From positions 30,440,001 through 30,504,000 of the forward strand of contig CM068592.1 of assembly GCA_035048485.1 (NCBI GenBank): a DNA stretch of 64,000 nucleotides. Reading direction: 5' to 3'. Shown one piece after another: positions 22,707 through 35,779 of the stretch. The DNA comes from Pteria penguin (Eukaryota > Mollusca > Bivalvia > Pterioida > Pteriidae). The notes under the pieces are model-generated. The model worked only from the letters and a program-made list of their open reading frames with translations, was not told the DNA's origin and did no database searches. The translations under genes and the position numbers were made by a program. Position 1 is the stretch's first letter; each line of letters starts with the position of its first letter.

Positions 22707-24363
22707 AAGACGTGATAAGAGAACAAGCACATATCTCCTTCAGCAGGTACTACCATGAGAACGCGTACCATGTCCTCGTAGTATTTAATATTATATATGT
22801 CGATTGAAGTCATTTATTCTGTAGAAGTGGGAACATTTTACTTTCATTGACTTATCACCAGGGTCTCAGGTATTATTGATAAATGTCTTGTATGACCGTG
22901 TCCCCATTGTTAAAGTAACTGACAAAATATAATAGTTCTCCAAACCCCAGGACACTTTTACAATAAAGTACTTATCTGATACATAAAAGGATATACTTAC
23001 TTAGAAGTAAAGTATAGACAGATTCGAAGTAACATTATGATATGTGATATTAATATAATTATTTCTGGAAATGGCCGTTTTATGAGTTTTTCCCCTTCTC
23101 TTTCCTATAAAATACGGGGAGAAAGGGAGTAAGGAAAGGGGGGAGGGTATACATTGTGTTCCTACAGTAGTACAGTGCAAATAAGTTATAAACGCTGTGT
23201 TACTTATTTAGCAAACACTTCATTTATGAGTATGTGCACACCAAATCATGACAAAGGAATACATATTGATAATTATGTTAATTTCACACACATGTTTTTG
23301 AATGTCAGAACATTCGCAATATACGTTTTATTAAATGATTTAAATAGTGTTTTCACTATTTCATTTCCAACAATAGCGAATGAATTGCTGTCATGGCAAG
23401 GGAAGAAACTCGTATAAAACTGTTGGTTTCTTTCCTATGTCACATATCACATTCATTTATATAGTGACATCTGTTTGATACATTTATATAGTGACATCTG
23501 TTTGATGCATTGCAAAAAAAAAAAAATCATACGGAGCAGTCATCCGAAATATTTTGAGACGAGCTACTGGACGGGCTCAAACCTGAAATATGTCGCCCCA
23601 AAGCAAAGCGACCTAAGTAGGATCAAAAATAGAATGGCGATGCTATATGACGTAACTATTAGAAAATTCTGAATTTTATTGAAAGAGAGGAATAATCGGC
23701 AATTACAATCTACATTCAGTTTAAAGCATTTACATGACTCATGCACATAATGGAAAATTATTTTTGTTTTGAGGGGGTTTGTGTGTGTATATATTTATAT
23801 GAACACATGACATCATTATTACATACATGCGTGAAAAACGTGAAATACGTTTTACTTGTTAAGAAATTTCAGTCAAACATTAAAAGAATGGACAATCGAT
23901 TACTCACCTCAGAATTAATCCTCTCGCTCTGGGCTTCATCTTTACAATGAATACATAGATCAATATTATAATATAGATATTCTAATTAAAGTATATGCCA
24001 TCAAACTGAGCATCATATCCGGATTTTAATATCCCGTCTTGTAGATATTAAAGCTCCCCGTCCCTACGTTACGAGTGGCGTTTTAACATGCAATAGATCT
24101 ATTGAGTGCGCGTAATAAGGCGGTATCCAGAATGGTAATCTATGCCAGATAACGCCATAGACCCTACTCTCGTATCACATCCTTTATTAAGGCTGGCAAT
24201 GGACTTATATACATTCCTACACTGTTAAGGTAGTGTATTGAAATCAATTAAATTCAATGACGTACAAGTCGATAGTTTTACAGAGTAGGTAAGAAATATA
24301 AGTTGTGGAAGAGTGTCCAAAAGTTTCCGTTTATATAAAAGCGATATAAGCAGTTTCTGAATT
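22707..24363. other. AT-rich spacer, no gene seen
   Basis: Short frames only. A 27-bp tandem duplication (ATTTATATAGTGACATCTG plus TTTGATAC/TTTGATGC) lies at about 23,455-23,508. No recognisable gene is present. Confidence 0.5.
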
Positions 24364-24753
24364 TGCAGCAGCGGATATGAATAGATCAAGACATTGCAGA
24401 GATCACTTTTAAATATTTAGTCAGTACTGTTTACGTGTCTTACCAAATGCATTTGTGACAAATGCCATACCTTTAATTAATACTTTGCTGATTTTGTAGC
24501 AGCTGATATGAATAGATCAAGACATTGCAGAGATCACTTTTAAATATTTAGTCAGTACTGTTCACGTGTCTTACCAAATGCATTTGTGACAAATGCCATA
24601 CCTTTAATTAATACTTTGCTGATTTTGTAGCAGCTGATATGAATAGATCAAGACATTGCAGAGATCACTTTTAAATATTTAGTCAGTACTGTTCACGTGT
24701 CTTACCAAATGCATTTGTGACAAATGCCATACCTTTAATTAATACTTTGCTGA
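24364..24753. repeat. 131-bp unit, three tandem copies
   Basis: GATATGAATAGATCAAGACA begins at 24,374, 24,505 and 24,636, a spacing of exactly 131 bp. Copies 2 and 3 are practically identical; copy 1 differs at a few sites (for example 'gtttacgtg' versus 'gttcacgtg'). This indicates recent stepwise expansion. Confidence 0.95.
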
Positions 24754-24879
24754 AATATTTAAATGAATACTGCAAACAAATACTTCACAGTACATGCCAG
24801 TTCACATCATGAAGGAGAGAATGTGTGTTCATTAGTATTATATAAATCCCCGGTATTTATTCTGCCACGTCTTCAGTAC

Positions 24880-25880
24880 AACATGTCATACCCCGGTGTC
24901 TTTTTTTGCACCCATCATTCCGCCACGACTTTCTTTACATCCTGGCACACCCATGTGTCTGTTTATTCTCCCATTCATTTCCCGGTTATTGTCCATCCTA
25001 TCATTCCCCAATGCCTGTCAATCACATTCCCCCAAAAGCTTTTGTGTGCCCCATCGTTCTGCCACGTCTTCCCAAAAGCTTTTGTGTGCCGCATCGTTCT
25101 GCCACGTCTTCTGTACATCCTCGATGTTGTTTCATTTCCCAGTGATTGTCCCCAATCATTCCACCGCGTATTGTGTGAACCCGGCCATACCCTGTGTCTT
25201 AAGACTACAATTATTCCTTTCATTCATTCCCCGATGCCTGTCCATCACATCATTCCCTGCTGTCTTTTACCCACACATAATCCCCGATGTATTTTCTCAA
25301 CAGATAATACCCGATGTATTTAATCCACACATAATCCCCGATGTCTTATATCCACAGATATTACCCCGATATCTTTTATCCACACATAATCCCCGATGTC
25401 TTTTCTCCACAAATAATACCCAGATGTCTTTTATCCACACATAATCCCCGAAGTCTTTTCTCCACAAATAATACTCCGATTTTTTCTATCCACACATTAT
25501 TCCACGATGTCTTTTCCCCACACATCATTTCCAGATGTCTTTCTAAAAAAAATGATACCCCAATGTCTTTTATTCACCCAGCCATTCCCCGATGTCTTTT
25601 CTACATGCAATCATGAACTGATGTTTCATTTTTTTTATCTGATCATCCCGAGGTGCTTTTGTCCCGCGCATTCAGCCACAGATGCCATTCCCCCACATTC
25701 ATTCCCACTATGAAGTGTCCTATCATCTATCCGCATGTGAGGTGTTTATCGTCCACTCTTTCTACTCCTGATGCTTTCGACCTTCCTTTTCCATGTCCAG
25801 TGTATTTAATCCACTTTCTCCACCCAGATGCCATCGTTCATCCTTTTCCATCCCATGTATGAGGTTCATGCTTAATTCAC
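24880..25880. repeat. C-rich degenerate minisatellite, 27/28-bp unit
   Basis: The clear core (25,270-25,520) has a unit near ATAATCCCCGATGTCTTTTA plus TCCACAC. Looser versions ('cattccc.gatg', 'tcattcccc') extend over about 1 kb. Because 27 bases is nine codons, open frames of up to 186 codons run through it and read repeats such as IIPDVFSTH. They have no coding support beyond that. Confidence 0.85.
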
Positions 25881-26771
25881 CCCAGGTCTTTCGTCCACTT
25901 TTCGGCCATTTTGATAAGATATCAGCCTAAGTGATTAAGGTACTCCGTAATGGCGGAGGAAGAGTGCTATAAAAGGTTGTGCAATGACCGCTTATTCAAT
26001 ATATTTTTGTAATTTGTATGGTCATTGTGAGGTATGGCCAGTGAAATGGCGGTCACCTTTTTATACCTCACCGTAATATACAGTGAGAGAGTACATATCA
26101 AGGGCAGACAACTATGTGCACCTTATTGAAATAACCTATTCTATCTGCCCTCCGTGTACATGTCTTTTGTTCATCTACTCCATTCCCGGTTTGTAGTAGA
26201 GTACTCCAACCATTTGAATATTTCGGGATCGGGTTTCTATATATAATTAAGCGCTGAAGTACGGGGACAATAGCTGTGATGTGTATTGTGTTAGAATAAA
26301 TATTTGTTTCCATTTAATGAACTTGTATTACAAAAGAATGCAATTTAATCCGAGGTCAAGGTAATTTAGTGTTAAATCAACAATATGCATTGCATATGAT
26401 ACAGAACGGCTAATTAAGATTACTTTACAAACTCTTTATATATTTATCAATTATTCAAAATGAATGTATTTATTTCTTTAAACTCTTGTTTATTTACTGA
26501 ATTTCCATTTATGTGATTAAGTATGTATTTATTTTCTTTTTTTTTTATTTATGTTTTATTTATTTATTTGTATTATTTATTTATGTTTTCTTTATTATAC
26601 AGTTTTTAGTTTGTAGTTAACTAAATTTATGCTACAAATGCCGATACTATCCCTATCCCGTTTTGAAAGATATGAGAGATTGTCCAAATAATGCGCTTTA
26701 TATGTCTATCACGTGACACATTGAGGTACCCAGACGTTGTACCATGTACATGGATCTATACCACTGACCGC
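25881..26771. other. Spacer, no gene seen
   Basis: A T/A-rich low-complexity stretch lies at 26,460-26,600 with repeated 'tatttattt'. No gene is recognised. Confidence 0.5.
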
Positions 26772-26773
26772 CT

Positions 26774-26808
<35 letters not shown>

Positions 26809-26826
26809 TTCTCTTTCTCTCTCTCT
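26772..26826. repeat. (CT)n microsatellite
   Basis: About 27 dinucleotide units with a few T interruptions. Confidence 0.95.
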
Positions 26827-27249
26827 TGCTACATTTCATTTACTCATTAATTTGATCGGAAGTTTTTGTATGTTTTACTTATTCACATTGTAAAAAATGA
26901 TAAGTGATTGACAATTCTACTTCCTTTTTGTCTGGATGATTTTATGGAATTGTCTACCTAATGTCGCATTAGAATCATTTGAAAGCTGATACGATGAACA
27001 ATGACAAAGACAAAGAACAATTAAAATACGACATAGAAATAACTGGTATTTAAACAATAGTTTGGGAATGATCGGTTTTTAGTTATAATTATATAGCATT
27101 AGTTGAGGCTACTCCAGAAAATGAACATAAGAAAGATAACTGCGGCAAAATTTTCAATACTACAGGAAGTGACAGAGAGGACGTTGACTTCCAATAGGCC
27201 GTTTTGATCGATTGATTATTGTAAATGATGTATGGGTTAAAGGCATTGG

Positions 27250-27500
27250 GGAATAATGTCACTCTACGATTATTTCTCGTACATGGTGGCGGTATCTGCC
27301 TGATGCATTGCGAAGAAATTTATAACTTTGCAACAGATCCACCCAAAGCAGTGATGGATCTTATACGCACCACGCCTACCGTGACACGGGACCTCAGTTT
27401 TTAATTTTACTGTCCCATCCGAGACACAGAATACTGATGTAACCACGACGGGAGACCTCCCGCTTACGAGCCGAACACTTCATCCCCTGAGTCTCACTAG
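27250..27500 (-). repeat. SINE-2 copy
   Basis: Minus-strand order: degenerate tRNA-like head (plus-strand 'gggagacctcccgcttacgagccgaacacttcatccc'), the body with 'gtgacacgggacctc' and 'tgtcccatccgagacac', then 'ccacccaaagcagtgatggatc', and the tail with 'tttctcgtacatggtggcgg'. It is diverged and no target-site duplication is clear. Confidence 0.8.
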
Positions 27501-27584
27501 CTTACGACGTTTTGACAAGGTTACGAGACTCTGAATTGATTTGTAATGACAAAGTAATTGTTAATCTAAAACAGGAGATATACC

Positions 27585-28739
<1,155 letters not shown>

Positions 28740-29055
28740 AGCGATGCCTTCTCTTGCAGTAAATGATTTTGCACAGCATCCATTACTTTGGAAACATGAA
28801 CCGTTGTCAGGAAATTCAGAGGGTTATCACCAGGTAGGGCATGGATTGCAGCTGGTATTGGTCCCTTGTTTGATGATTTTTGAACTGTATATAGAATTTT
28901 GATAGCTTTGATGATTTCACTGGTTGTGGATTCTCACCGACATGTGGGACAGCAAGAAAAAATCCAAATGAACAAAATTCTTTCTGTTTCATGATTTTGT
29001 TAAGTAAATCATTGACCAAGACATTCACTTGAAGCTGTGTTGGTGTCGGAAATCA
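28740..29055 (-). pseudogene. Possible decayed coding stretch, unrecognised
   Basis: Two minus-strand frames join end to end if one frameshift near 28,930 is allowed. The upstream part reads VNVLVNDLLNKIMKQKEFCS and the downstream part reads TSEIIKAIKILYTVQKSSNK, then PIPAAIHALPGDNPLNFLTT. Together they give about 95 codons of protein-like composition. I recognise no family. It may be a dead transposon gene or chance. Confidence 0.25.
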
Positions 29056-30269
29056 TTTGTTTTAATCACTCCTCAACGTTAAAACAAGTCGTTATCCATA
29101 ATGGTGCATTATTTTATTCTTAAATTTGAACTTTCAGTCTACATGTACATATCCCAGCAATGATCAAACAAGACTCAGTTCTGAAACAGAAAAATAATCT
29201 GAAAGTGTCACAGCAATATATATCTTATTACTGTCAGAACATATGGCTCAAGTTTCGTTGGTCCCTGCTCCCATGGTGCCAATAATTATATTGTGGTATA
29301 TATGACTCAGAATCAATGATAATTTCTCGGGACTTGTGGACTGTGATCGCAAATGCTAAGTTTAGTGGCACTCGATTTCTTTTGAACACATTACAGTGGT
29401 CTCTTGGACTGTAAACTGAAACGACAGATATATGCAAAGAAGACAGATTTAATCACAAGTAAAGAAAATGTACATTGAAATACCTTATAAATGTATGTAT
29501 ATGTTTTACATCTGTAAGTACGAAAATAACTTTGCAACTGAATATTAAGCTAAGATTAACATGTGCAGTGTAAAATAAATAACGTGGCATGCTGATATGT
29601 GATTTCTCCTGAAAGCTAACTGCAGATTCAATACACCTCAGTCTTCTATTCTATCACCAGTTGTTCATATTTAATTCATTTATAATGTCAAATTTGTCAT
29701 AGTAATAAAATATATTTTGATGTACCTGGCGTCTTTTAGGTGTCACGTAACAAAATTTGTCTGGAGAGCTATTATTGCACCCCCGGTGTCGGTGTCGGTG
29801 TCGATATCTTCGTCGGAACAAATTGGATAACTGTTTAGGAATCACCTGTGTCAAAAGACCACTTCCATTTTCCCCTTAGGTGGTCACCTAAACATTTTTG
29901 ACAGTATATTTTCATTATATGATTTCAAAGGTAACACAGTCTCAAAGCACAGCGGGCTTATGACAAAGTCCAATAGCCAACGTTTTGCCTCAGTTAATAG
30001 CAGTGCATTTTCAAGAAAGGAAAGATTTGTTCTGAATTAATAAATACTTTTAAATCGGGGAGGGGGATCCAATGTCAGAGGAAATTTGGTACAGTGTTAA
30101 AATTGATCTTCTTTTGCATACGCTATTATGAATGGCCCTTTACTTCTATGTAAAGATGATGGATAAATCCAAACCGTAAGTCCGAAAATCATGAAACCAA
30201 AGGACAATCAAAATCAGTGAAAATGAAAACCAAAAGGAAAACAACGAACAATGCCTACTTGAAAAGCAT
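29056..30269. other. AT-rich spacer, no gene seen
   Basis: A short run of 'cggtgt' hexamers lies at ~29,783-29,800. Nothing else is recognised. Confidence 0.5.
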
Positions 30270-30720
30270 ATGTGAACCCCCTTGATGGAGTGAGATCAGG
30301 TTCCCGGGGAGAGTGAGCTTCTCCTACTTGCTAGCAACACCCGCCACCTATATCCAGTAGAAAGAGTCATATCGTGTAAATTCCATATATATATTTAGTC
30401 AAGTATATAAGGTGTCAAATCTGTGTAAGAGGATCGGAATCGGTCTCAGTCCAGAATATCATTTAAAAGTCTGGATAACGAGATATCATATTGTGTAATA
30501 AAAGTCTCGTAACAACTATAGAACTTCCTCAGTGACGTAGTTAGTCTAGCACATATATAACCCTGATTGAATAGCTTATCTGAAAGTCGCCTAGCCCTCA
30601 GAACAAAGTAATTTGAACATGCTTCGGAATAACGTATTAATTGAGATATGAATATGCCGTATGCGGGCGATGATGGAATAATATGTTTACTGATACACAT
30701 ATTGTTATACGGTTCCAAGG
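30270..30720 (-). pseudogene. Reverse-transcriptase element, C-terminal remnant (family R)
   Basis: A minus-strand frame (30,446-30,718) contains the block PAYGIFISQLIRYSEACSNY followed by 'KLFNQGY' and 'SLRKFYSCY'. From memory this matches the conserved C-terminal part of a reverse-transcriptase protein common in mollusc and cnidarian retroelements (pattern SYGVYISQLIRFARVCS, then KLLKQGY, then KAFSKFY). Past the stop lies an untranslated part (plus-strand 'gagcttctcctacttgctagcaacacccgcca') like the 3' region of such elements. Only the C-terminus remains. The element class is not decided here. Relatives are at 48.1 and 51.0 kb. Confidence 0.75.
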
Positions 30721-31184
30721 CATAAAGGATCGTAGTTTGAACTTTTCTAACTCATTGGTGCAATATACGCAATCGTACTCTTTTTAACCCCTATTGTTTT
30801 ATTTCTAATATTAAAGAGAATCTATATTATGCCTCTGTCACACGGTCAAGAGTTGGAACGAGGGGATACCAAGACGGCTGGTGAGGTAAATATCACTGCA
30901 AACTTCACCAGTTTGTGATGATGGGGATATTCACTCCACACCTGCTCGAGTTCTCTTTCACATTGCACGATTTGTCTTCTGCGTTTCTCGAGTTGTCTCT
31001 CATACTGATACCGGTACTCAAACAGTATAGTAAAATCATCGTCGCTTTGGAATGAGGTTCGACAATATTTGTATGAACATTGTACGACAATTTCCAAACA
31101 AAACAATTCAAGACCCGTCTAGGAGTTAGTGCAGTCAGGAAGATATGATACATTTTATCATGACAAATAATGAGAAGCTTGTCA
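30721..31184. other. Spacer, no gene seen
   Basis: Minus-strand frames at 30,846-31,327 are unrecognised and overlap the duplication that follows. Confidence 0.4.
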
Positions 31185-31985
31185 TGCATCATGCGCAGGA
31201 CAGCAGAACACAAAGTCATTGAAGATGCAAGATGGCGTGCAATTTGAATTGTACAATGATTAATTTCAACATGTAAAGCAGTGGAAAATAATGTAACTGC
31301 GATGACTTCATAAAATGCTGTTTCCATTGATGTTACGTTTTTAATCCTCCTTTTCTAATCATCTCTGTTTTTGTTTATCTCAATTTAATTACTTACGTCT
31401 ATTGACATGTTCATTTTCTCATGTTATATTCTTTAGATCCGTTTTCGATCAATGTTTGTGCTATGTTATCACACTATTCTATACATCATACGTTCATTGA
31501 ATAGCAGAATACATAATCATTGAAATTGCAAGATGGCTTTGAAATTGAATTGAACATTAATTAATGAGTAGTACATTTTGAGGAATCTTCTTTGTGTTTG
31601 CCAAAATTCATTAAAGTGCTGCAGGTGTTCATATGAATTATTTTACCCTGGGCAGTACTGACAGAATATCTTAAAGAAGCTTTGCCTTTAGTAATCTCTG
31701 AGCGGACGGCGTTGCGATATAGTCGAAATATGTCTTTGAAATAACACGCTCTATATTATGTATATGAAATATGAAGAACATATTAAGTATTAATAGATTT
31801 TAAAGCAGTAAATAGCAATGTAACTGTAATAAATTCATAAAATCATCTTTCCATTGGTTTCAAGGTTTAATCTAATTTCTTATCGTTTCTGTTTTTCTTT
31901 ATCTCAAACTAATTACCAAATGGCCTACTTGATATGATCATTTTCTCACTTTATAATCTTTGGATCCATTTCGATCAATTTTAGT
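31185..31985. repeat. Diverged tandem duplication with internal insertion
   Basis: Copy A (31,185-31,465) and copy B (31,490-31,985) share 'agcagaa.aca.a.tcattgaa', 'gcaagatggc', 'aaagcagt..a.a..aatgtaact', 'tttccattg' and 'gatccgttttcgatcaat'/'gatccatttcgatcaatt'. Copy B carries about 220 bp extra (~31,575-31,795). Confidence 0.7.
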
Positions 31986-33454
31986 TTTATTTCATGAGAC
32001 CCTAAAGGTTTGTACTTTAATTTACATATATACTGTAGTTTTTTTAATGGCAGGTGCTTTTCTCTTGGGAGAATACACTATTCCTAAACATCTATGCGAT
32101 TACATTCACATCATTTTCTGTCAAGTGTGGGGCTTAACTTGTCTAGACAATTGCAGAAAGTGCGTAAATATCTTTTTATCATTACTTATATTGATATTTT
32201 GCACTTAACCATTATAAATCAAAGAACAGAAAACACACATTCATACAACTTGTGCGTTGAAAATCATGTGGATTTTCTATCGATGATGAATCATTCTGAA
32301 GGAGTATTGATATCAAACATTTGTTAACGACTAGACGGACAGACAATCGCATGACGATAGATCTAACAAGTCAAATACATTGGTAATTGATACTATAACA
32401 CTGTGGCGCTCACACCAAGACACTAATGTCGATATTCAAAGATCTCTGAGAATACGAGACGATACAAGATGCTTAGGAAGAGCACACATCTCCTGTTTGG
32501 CTAGCCACAATTATACAATTGTCCGAAACATACAGCCAATACAAAAATATTTCATCACTGCACACATCAGATGATAAACACATTTTACAGAAAGCTGCCT
32601 AGTCATTCAATATCAAAATAAAGGAGGTAAAATGACACTCCCGTTACGATCTGAAATTTGAAAATTACTTGAAAGTCAAGTGGTTTAAATAGCGTCACAT
32701 GCAATCTTATATATTATACCATGGATTTCAACGGTTTTTGCCTTAGGCATCATTGAAAAGACATAAATTGTCGCAATGCATAGAATGTGCCCTTGCATAT
32801 TTTAAACAGGCATGACGCTTGTAAGAATTATAAAAGCGTTTACATTTATAGTCAAGTCGTAAATTGGTGAACAGGCAAGGTGAAATGTTACAGCTTTTTG
32901 GTCAGCGCTTTATTTCGATTGCCAGTAGACCTTTTTCCGATAACTCCGATATATGCGCAATAACTGTTCCAGACGTCTAGCTTCAAAACCTGAACGTATT
33001 AATCATTGCTAAGCATTTATAGGAGATTACCTTTCTTGCAGGTGTGAAACTAAACATTCGGAAGGGCTGCTGGGCATACACGAGTTGGAAGACCGCAGTA
33101 GTCGTGAAAAGTTCAATAGTAGAATTTTAATTTTAGTTTCTTATGGTGAAGGACTGAGTGTTACTATTGTTTCATTATGACAGTAAAGCATTTTCCTTAA
33201 TAAATAATTATAAGTATCCGATACAATAGTAAATGTAATATATATCAACATACATCATATAGTACATTCATATTAGTTACAGAGCATATATTACATATTG
33301 GAAGATATATACCTGTTTTAAATTAGTACACCTTGTGCGCGCTTTGATAACGTACGTTACTGCAATGTTGCTCGAGATTTGTTAATATAACTATAAGTAT
33401 CTATAATTTGATAGACCAAACTTCATCGATAGAAATATCGCTCTATAGCTATTG
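31986..33454. other. Spacer upstream of the lectin gene
   Basis: AT-rich sequence without recognisable exons, SINEs or tandem repeats. Distal regulatory sites of the downstream gene could lie here, but none stands out. Confidence 0.45.
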
Positions 33455-33465
33455 CTATAAATAAG
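33455..33465 (+). promoter_or_regulatory. TATA box of the lectin-like gene
   Basis: CTATAAATAAG is a textbook TATA element. It lies about 105 bp upstream of the chosen start codon, placing transcription start near 33,485-33,495 and giving a 5' leader of roughly 80 bases. Confidence 0.6.
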
Positions 33466-33570
33466 AGTAGAATTCATACGGTTGGTTATTTTGTCATTAT
33501 TCTGTAAATTGTGGAAATCATTTGACACAAACCTCATTGGAACAATTTGTCGGAAAAGAATTTATTTGTC

Positions 33571-35725
33571 ATGTTGTTTGTGTTCAAGAGGATTGTTATA
33601 ATTTTGTTGCTTGTATATTGGATCAAATTTTCACAAAACAGTCAGAAAATATTCGAAGAATATTCCTCACTCAACGGCTATGTATCTACAACTGCAGATA
33701 TCTGGCTATATACAATATCTCGGACATCGTGTGGAATATTTTGTCTGAATCGAAGTGACTGTCATTCCTTTTTTCATAGAAAGACAACAAATGAATGCGT
33801 GCTGTCCTCGACTAGGACACCTCAACAATTAAAGCAGGAGCAAGGATGGAAATATTTTTTACCACATAGAAGTAAGTCATTTAACCAAAAAAGCAATAAT
33901 AAGCAATACGTGGATTTAATCAGTTATTTTTGTATTATTCATTGATTATTTGTTAAAATTATTCCAAGAATAGGCGATTAACTCCTTTTAAGAAAATAGG
34001 TACGAAATTTATACTCATTTTTTTTTTTTTTTTTGTTGTGACATTTTTAAAATATTGAATATTAACATTTATGTGCATATTTATGCTCATTTCTTGTGGT
34101 GTTCCAAAATTACTAAGCCCTGTTTCGATTAGCTTTGAAATATGTATGTAAGGTTTGTATGTTTGTGTATTCATGGCGCTTGCCGTTTGAGAAATAGGGG
34201 ACGCTTATTCCCTGAGCACCTTGTCTCATTTCTGATTGGTAGTGGTCTTAAATATCTACTTTAGAACATTGTAATGTCAAAGTGACAAAGCACCACTATT
34301 GTGTCCTTTCTAATATCCAAACATCATCTAGGTCATCTTATTAATGTCTTATATATCTTCATAGCTTCATATAGGGGCAGGCTTGGTGTAGTGGTTAAGT
34401 GCTTGGCTTGCGGCGCCGACGATCCGGGTTCGATTCCCGAATTGCGCCACTATGTTTAAGAGGTTGATAACCTCCTGCTTCCATGTCGCCATATAACTGA
34501 AATATTGTTGAAAGTGACGTAAAACATCAATCAACCAACCAACCAAATCATACATTCATAATATATATTCAATATATTATATAGTATAATATTGTATTAT
34601 TGATATTTTCATTAGATACAGTGGCTTGTCCAGATTTGTTCACATATATGTCCTCCATAGACATATGTTTCCTTTATGCACCGGTGTCAAAGAACCATGT
34701 TAACGCAGTCAAATATTGCGCATCCAAAGATGCCAGACTCCTATTCATCGATTCTCAGAAGAAACAAAATGCAATTGTAAAGTATCTAGGTAAGAGATAT
34801 TGGCAAATACCTATAACTTGTTAGGGAGATGATGGGCTACAAAAGTAAGAAACGGCACTGTTACATTGCCCATTTGCATTTGCCGTTGTCGCACTAACGA
34901 TTTGCGTTCAAGAATCTTTTATTCGAGTCCCCAGAAAAACATTTGTAAATTTGAAATTGAAATAGATATTGTTCTTGTTTTGTAAATTTACAAGAGAACA
35001 TTTATTGCAGCATTAATCAATTGTCTTGTTTACAATAGAAAAAGATTGTTATTTTATTTGTACAATAAGTTTACGGCTCGCTTTACAGTATTTTATTGTT
35101 GTTTGCATTTGCAAACGAACATCTGTTTTTAATTTGGACATGGTGTGTAAACCATATCTATGATACAGACTCTGTTGCAATAAAACCTTTACTGTTTTCG
35201 TACCCTCTATCAATAAATGTTTATCGTATATTGAATTTCATTGGGCATAAGTAGATTTTTTTCACGGCGTATGTTTCAGTTATAATCTCTTTCCCCATTT
35301 TTATTGTTTTATTCATTGCATGCATTTTGAACGTTATATTTTCTTCCTGTTTTATTTTAGAATTACTTGTATTAAAATACATGAATTTCTTTAAATATGT
35401 AATGACACATATGATTGTCTGTATTGTTACATTTGTGTTGAAACTAATACTTACTATTAAAGTATCATTTTATATTAACACAGAGTCGAGAAACACCAGT
35501 CTCACAGATAGTGGCTTTATATACATTAGCGGAAAATATGACGATACGTCTGCAACATGGTTGTCTGATCATGGGCAACAAATGACGTATTTTAACTGGT
35601 ATGCAACAGAGCCGTATAAATTTACGGACAAAATATATATCCGTCTTCGTAATATAGATACACGTGACTGGTATACTGTGAATCGAGTTCACTCAAAGAG
35701 AAACTTCATATGTGAAGCCTTATAA
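33571..35725 (+). CDS. Secreted PAN/C-type-lectin-like protein, three exons
   Basis: Exons 33,571-33,871, 34,616-34,789 and 35,484-35,725 join in frame (both introns phase 1, GT..AG, donors GTAAGT and GTAAGA) to give 238 residues. The ATG at 33,571 opens a basic-then-hydrophobic signal peptide (FKRIVIILLLVYW). Exon 1 has a PAN/apple-like pattern, C-x3-C-x5-C-x10-C, ending in GWKYF. Exons 2-3 form a C-type-lectin-like domain: long-form N-terminal cysteines (ACPDLF, DICF), first core cysteine (VKYCASKDARL), then FIYISG, TWLSDHG, FNWYATEP and terminal FICE. Of the two core disulfides, both cysteines of the second are gone (usual 'DC' reads DKI; the one after the W reads R/N). EPN is EPY and WND is absent, so calcium-dependent sugar binding is doubtful. 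Such proteins are often secreted recognition molecules; a role here is inference. Confidence 0.85.
34374..34546 (+). repeat. SINE-1 copy inside intron 1 of the lectin gene
   Basis: Plus-strand order: tRNA-like head GGTGTAGTGGTTAAG, B box GGTTCGATTCC, core CTGAAATATTGTTGAAAG, tail (AATC/AACC)n. It has the same transcriptional direction as the host gene and lies wholly within the intron, 70 bp before exon 2. No clear target-site duplication remains. Confidence 0.93.
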
Positions 35726-35741
35726 GCGCTTAATGAATCCA

Positions 35742-35747
35742 AATAAA
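35742..35747 (+). terminator. Poly(A) signal of the lectin-like gene
   Basis: AATAAA lies 16 bases after the stop codon (35,723-35,725), giving a very short 3' untranslated region. A GT/T-rich stretch follows. Confidence 0.6.
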
Positions 35748-35779
35748 AGGTGTTAGAATTTATTTTTTAACAATGTCAA

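Noticed and set aside
24763..25616. Frames of up to 186 codons with IIPDVFSTH repeats
   Set aside because: Produced by the 27-bp C-rich minisatellite; three overlapping frames are open at once and indels of one base occur between units.
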